Under the pieces are notes generated by a model. The model worked only from the letters and a program-made list of their open reading frames with translations, searched no databases and was not told the origin of the DNA. Positions 17,893 to 21,049 of a stretch of 21,049 nucleotides of DNA are shown one piece after another (the first letter of the stretch is position 1; every line of letters begins with the position of its first letter). The position numbers and the translations under genes are program-made. The stretch covers positions 1 through 21,049 of the forward strand of contig JAUWSP010000004.1 in assembly GCA_030610025.1 (NCBI GenBank), written 5' to 3'. The stretch comes from Acidobacteriota bacterium (GTDB taxonomy: Bacteria > Acidobacteriota > Thermoanaerobaculia > Multivoradales > JAHEKO01).

Positions 17893-20181
17893 CTATCCAT
17901 CGTCGGAATCCGGCTCCAGATCGAGGGCCGCGCTCAACGGTAGCTCGACGCGGACCCTCGCCAGGCATCGCCGCTCGTCACAGGGCTGAACCTCCAACCA
18001 CAGCCGCGCCGAGGCCGCCGACATGGCCCGAAGCTGACCGCTGACCTGGAAGACGCCGGTGTAGACGGGTGCCGCTTCGAACGATCCGGCAGGACGCAAC
18101 CATTCCGCGGCGGGCCATCGAAGATCTCGAATCTCCATCGCATCGCCAAGCAGGCTCAGATGCTGAGAAGACTCACCACCACCCGGGGCGTTGACATGCC
18201 AGCCTTTCTCGATCTGAAGCTCCACCCGAAACGGTCGCCAACGCTCATCATCGGCCAGACCGGCTGCCAAAGTAGCCGAGATCTTTTGCCGGGACTCTTC
18301 CTCCAGATCGAAGGCAGGGCCAGGGGTGATGACCCGCTCCCCAGAATCGGCTGCCGCCGACTTCCGGGTACCGATTCGCCGATAACGATGGGCGGCCACC
18401 AACAGCGTCTTGACGGCCTCTGGCCGCTGCTGGAGCAGGGCCGAAAACGTACCGATGGACTTGTCGGCCCGCTCCAGCCATAGCTCGTCCCCGGTAGCCT
18501 CGGCCAGCCTCAGTAGATTCTGGACGGCGATTCCATTACCGCTCGGCAGGGCACCGTCGAAGATCTCCTTGCTGCGGAACGGAAGCTCGTCGCTCGCTGC
18601 TGCCACGAAGTAGCCACCCGCCGGATCGCCGAGCCGGTGCTCCTGCTCCTCGGCCAGATCCAGTGCTTCCGCCAGCCAGCGGCGTTCGCCGGTGGAATCG
18701 TGGAGGTCCAGCAGACCCCGGATCAGGAATGCGTAGTCGGCGAGAAAGGCTCCGACCCGTGCGACCCCCTCACGCCAGGTGTGGCACAGTGGGCCACCCT
18801 CGGGACGCATTCTCGCCAGCACGAACTCGGCCGCATCCGAGGCTCGATTCGTCATCTCCTCATCGGCAAGCAGGCGTCCGGCCGTCGCCAGGCCGGAGAT
18901 CGCGAGGCCGTTCCAGTCAGCCAGAATCTTGTCGTCCGTCGCCGGCCGCTGGCGCCGACTGCGGGCGCTCAGCAACGCCGCTCTCAGGGGTCGAATCTGA
19001 GCCAACAACTCCTCGCGCTTCAGCCGCCGCCGCGAAGCTTGATCGTCAACGCTGTCGGGAAGATGCAACACGTAGCGATCCGCTTCGAAGAAAGGTGGCC
19101 CTTCAAACCCGAACAAGGGCGCCAGGAAGCCGAAGTTCTCGTTACCCAGAGCATCCAGCAGCTCCTCTCGCTGCCAGACGTAGTAGGCACCCTCGCGGCC
19201 TTGCGTTTCCGCATCGATGGCGCTCCAGAAGGCGCTCTCCGCAGAGGTCATCTCGGTGGCGAGAAATTCAGCAATTCCACGGGCGATACGAGCCGCTTCC
19301 GGATTGGCCGTGCGCTCCCATTCGCGGGCGTAGACCTCGAGCAGGAGGCCGTTGTCGTACAGCATCTTCTCGAAATGGGGAATCTTCCACTCCGAATCAG
19401 TTGAGTACCTGTGGAAACCGCCCGCCAGTTGATCGAAGATGCCGCCCCGGGCCATGCCCTCCAAGGTCTTCGCCAGCATCCGAGCAGCCGAAGCGTCTGC
19501 CTCGGCCACCTCCTGAAGGAGCAGCAGGTTGGCCGGCGTCGGGAACTTGGGAGCACCTCCGAAGCCACCCCACTGGCTATCGAAGTGGTGCTCGAGGTCG
19601 TGTACGACCGTGCTTATTGACGGCGGTTCCGACACAGCGACCGGTGAGCCGCCCTGGTCCGCAAAGTACCGCTGCATCGCCTGTGCCACGCTCTCGGCCT
19701 GTTCCTCTACGTCCCGCCGCCGGCTTCGCCAGGCCTCGGCCAGGGATTCCAGAACGGTGACGAAACCAGGCCGTCCAGAGAGATCTCGCGGTGGAAAGTA
19801 GGTCCCGGCAAAGAACGGCCGAAGCTCCGGTGTCAGAAACACCGTATTGGGCCATCCGCCCTGGTGCGACAGGATCTGTGTCGCCAGCATGTAGATCTCG
19901 TCGAGGTCCGGCCTCTCCTCACGGTCCACCTTGATACACACGAAGTCCCGGTTCATTCTCTCGGCCACGGCCGGGTCGGCAAACGACTCCCGTTCCATCA
20001 CGTGACACCAGAAGCAGGTCGAGTATCCAACCGAGAGGAAGATCGGTTTGTCTTCCAGCTTGGCCCTGACGAGAGCCTCCTCACCCCACGGATACCAATC
20101 CACGGGGTTCGTCTTGTGCAGCAGAAGATAGGGGCTCGTCTCGGCGGCGAGCCGATTGCCGCCCGCCTGGTCGGCGCTCAT
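17893..20181 (-). CDS. YyaL/DUF255 thioredoxin-fold protein with DsbD-N-like C-terminus
   Basis: The 762-residue protein belongs to the YyaL/SSP411 (human SPATA20) family, whose role is not established. The N-terminal thioredoxin-like domain (about 1-165) has [18 protein letters not shown], a CxxC at Cys56/Cys59 ([14 protein letters not shown]), DREERPDLD and [11 protein letters not shown]. An all-alpha (alpha/alpha)6-barrel-like region follows (about 180-600: [39 protein letters not shown]). The last 145 residues resemble the N-terminal domain of Dsb[16 protein letters not shown] and a Cys734/Cys739 pair in QPCDERRC. No signal peptide is visible. The ATG at 20181 overlaps the pssA stop (ATGA); the longer frame to 20286 runs inside pssA and is not favoured. 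Confidence 0.88.
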   Translation of the reverse strand: MSADQAGGNRLAAETSPYLLLHKTNPVDWYPWGEEALVRAKLEDKPIFLSVGYSTCFWCHVMERESFADPAVAERMNRDFVCIKVDREERPDLDEIYMLATQILSHQGGWPNTVFLTPELRPFFAGTYFPPRDLSGRPGFVTVLESLAEAWRSRRRDVEEQAESVAQAMQRYFADQGGSPVAVSEPPSISTVVHDLEHHFDSQWGGFGGAPKFPTPANLLLLQEVAEADASAARMLAKTLEGMARGGIFDQLAGGFHRYSTDSEWKIPHFEKMLYDNGLLLEVYAREWERTANPEAARIARGIAEFLATEMTSAESAFWSAIDAETQGREGAYYVWQREELLDALGNENFGFLAPLFGFEGPPFFEADRYVLHLPDSVDDQASRRRLKREELLAQIRPLRAALLSARSRRQRPATDDKILADWNGLAISGLATAGRLLADEEMTNRASDAAEFVLARMRPEGGPLCHTWREGVARVGAFLADYAFLIRGLLDLHDSTGERRWLAEALDLAEEQEHRLGDPAGGYFVAAASDELPFRSKEIFDGALPSGNGIAVQNLLRLAEATGDELWLERADKSIGTFSALLQQRPEAVKTLLVAAHRYRRIGTRKSAAADSGERVITPGPAFDLEEESRQKISATLAAGLADDERWRPFRVELQIEKGWHVNAPGGGESSQHLSLLGDAMEIRDLRWPAAEWLRPAGSFEAAPVYTGVFQVSGQLRAMSAASARLWLEVQPCDERRCLARVRVELPLSAALDLEPDSDDG

Positions 20182-20882
20182 GAAGTCGAGCCAGCTTCCT
20201 GGAAGCGCCGATCCTCGCTCTTGGCCACCAGGAGAATGATCACGTTCCAGAGATTCCACCAACCCACTGTGTACCAGTTGGGCCAAGCCACCACGGCAAG
20301 GTAGTTGAGGATCCCCACCAGAAGGGCCACTGTGACGCCACTCCTGCTGCGAAACTCGGGCAGCCGAAAGCGCGACACCATGAGACCCGCCGTGATCAGC
20401 AGTACCAGAGCGGCCACGACGGCCGGAATCTGATCTCTCATCAGCACCAGTGCCATGACATAGCCAGCCGCGACCGGCGTTGGAACACCGGTGGTCGACC
20501 GAGCCTTGCTGTGGGCGTCGGCTGTCAGGTTGAAGCGTGCCAGCCGAAGCACTCCGGCCAGCAGGTAGACCAGGGCTACGATCACGCCCATCGCTCCCAA
20601 CGGTCGGAGGATCGCCGCATGAGCCAGGAAGGCAGGCGCCGCACAGAAACTCACGGCATCGCTGAAGCTGTCCATCTCCTGTCCGAAATCGCTCGTGACA
20701 TTCAGTCGCCGCGCTACCCTACCGTCGAACAGATCCAGCAGAACAGCCAGGATCAGAAGGTAGACAGCGCTCTCGAACTGGCCTTCGGAAGCCGCCAACA
20801 TGGAGAGAAAGCCAGCGGCGATGTGCGCCGCGGTGATCAGGTTGGGAGCCAACCAACGGAGCCGGGAGTCAGGAGATGGCAT
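20178..20882 (-). CDS. pssA: CDP-diacylglycerol-serine O-phosphatidyltransferase
   Basis: An integral membrane enzyme that makes phosphatidylserine from CDP-diacylglycerol and serine, the precursor of phosphatidylethanolamine. The 234-residue protein carries the full CDP-alcohol phosphotransferase signature D-G-x2-A-R-x8-G-x3-D-x3-D at 53-75 (Asp53, Gly54, Ala57, Arg58, Gly67, Asp71, Asp75). About six hydrophobic segments surround it. [13 protein letters not shown] at the N-terminus and RLARFN with STTGVPTP in the middle are typical of PssA rather than PgsA. ATG 20882 has no clear Shine-Dalgarno. It overlaps the next gene by ATGA. A psd partner might lie to the right, but nothing recognisable is inside the window. 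Confidence 0.93.
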   Translation of the reverse strand: MPSPDSRLRWLAPNLITAAHIAAGFLSMLAASEGQFESAVYLLILAVLLDLFDGRVARRLNVTSDFGQEMDSFSDAVSFCAAPAFLAHAAILRPLGAMGVIVALVYLLAGVLRLARFNLTADAHSKARSTTGVPTPVAAGYVMALVLMRDQIPAVVAALVLLITAGLMVSRFRLPEFRSRSGVTVALLVGILNYLAVVAWPNWYTVGWWNLWNVIILLVAKSEDRRFQEAGSTS

Positions 20883-21049
20883 CTCGGTTGTCGAGGATAC
20901 CGCAACAGGACGGCTGGAGCCTCATTCTTCGACGAACTAGTGTCCCGTGCGGGAAGTTCTCTGACAAGATAGCGGGGGGCGCCCCAGTGGTGGCAATACG
21001 CCCCCACGCCACCCAAGCCGGCCGCTGGTGAGGAGAGGCGAAGCCCCCC
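20883..21049 (-). other. Intergenic region upstream of pssA
   Basis: This 167-base edge region contains no gene I recognise, although two minus-strand frames stay open to the edge. It holds a weak promoter candidate, TTGTCA (20967-20962), 17 bases, GACACT (20944-20939), that would start RNA about 50 bases before pssA. A dyad, TCCCG/CGGGA (20943-20954), lies in the promoter spacer. A palindrome GGGGCGCCCC is at 20976-20985. None of these is strong enough to name as an operator or terminator. Confidence 0.4.
20939..20967 (-). promoter_or_regulatory. Candidate pssA promoter
   Basis: TTGTCA matches the -35 consensus at 5 of 6 positions, but GACACT matches -10 at only 3 of 6; the spacing is an ideal 17 bases. 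A 12-base dyad covers most of the spacer. Position and spacing are suitable for the pssA-yyaL operon, but the weak -10 leaves it uncertain. Confidence 0.28.

Noticed and set aside
18663..19760. A 365-codon plus-strand frame rich in Arg and Pro
   Set aside because: It is antisense to the YyaL gene and its composition is typical of non-coding frames in G+C-rich DNA.
20182..20286. N-terminal extension of the YyaL frame into pssA
   Set aside because: The added residues have no family similarity, and the ATGA overlap at 20181 gives the expected N-terminus.
20976..20985. GGGGCGCCCC as a terminator
   Set aside because: There is no loop and no T-run on either strand.

Overview
The window is a G+C-rich bacterial chromosomal segment of about 21 kb. 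All 18 supportable genes lie on the minus strand, so transcription runs from the right end towards the left. Apolipoprotein N-acyltransferase, a lipoprotein-type hydrolase, a SPOR-domain protein and CDP-diacylglycerol-serine O-phosphatidyltransferase together indicate a Gram-negative (diderm) organism. The gene mix (E. coli-type class I aldolase, RtcB plus archease, a DUF255/YyaL protein, NfeD plus slipin) would suit an Acidobacteriota/Thermoanaerobaculia-like lineage. That placement is inference, because no rRNA or other phylogenetic marker is present. I see no tRNA, rRNA, CRISPR array, transposase or phage gene.

Layout in transcription order (right to left). (1) 20882-17893: pssA, then a YyaL/DUF255 thioredoxin-fold protein with an unusual DsbD-N-like tail; the two overlap by ATGA. 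(2) 17830-13422: a good sigma70-like promoter sits almost on top of the start of an NfeD/ClpP-class membrane protease gene. It is followed by its slipin partner (ATGA overlap), a SPOR-domain membrane protein and lnt. (3) 13415-12290: prfB (release factor 2), which needs a programmed +1 frameshift at an in-frame TGA. (4) 12262-7450: a GT4-like glycosyltransferase, a large GT-C-like polytopic membrane protein, a CoA-pyrophosphatase-type Nudix hydrolase and an alpha/beta hydrolase with a lipobox. (5) 7402-3414: class I fructose-bisphosphate aldolase, dihydrolipoyl dehydrogenase (E3) and a 2-oxo-acid dehydrogenase E2. (6) 3356-1: lipB, archease, rtcB and the first 238 codons of nadA, which runs off the left edge.

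How the genes fit together. E2 carries one lipoyl domain that LipB should prime with octanoate and that Lpd reoxidises; the aldolase supplies glycolytic carbon upstream of such a complex. Archease is the known activator of RtcB, and the two are separated by 94 bases. NfeD and slipin form a recognised membrane-protease/SPFH pair. Lnt would finish lipoproteins such as the hydrolase. The glycosyltransferase and the GT-C-like protein are probably one surface-glycan pair. Gaps are short and six junctions overlap or can overlap, so the whole block is probably a few long, partly read-through operons.

I do not see a clearly undescribed system. The most notable points are the prfB recoding site with a UGAG rather than UGAC context, the YyaL protein whose C-terminus looks like the DsbD N-terminal domain, and a promoter implying a leaderless or near-leaderless nfeD mRNA.
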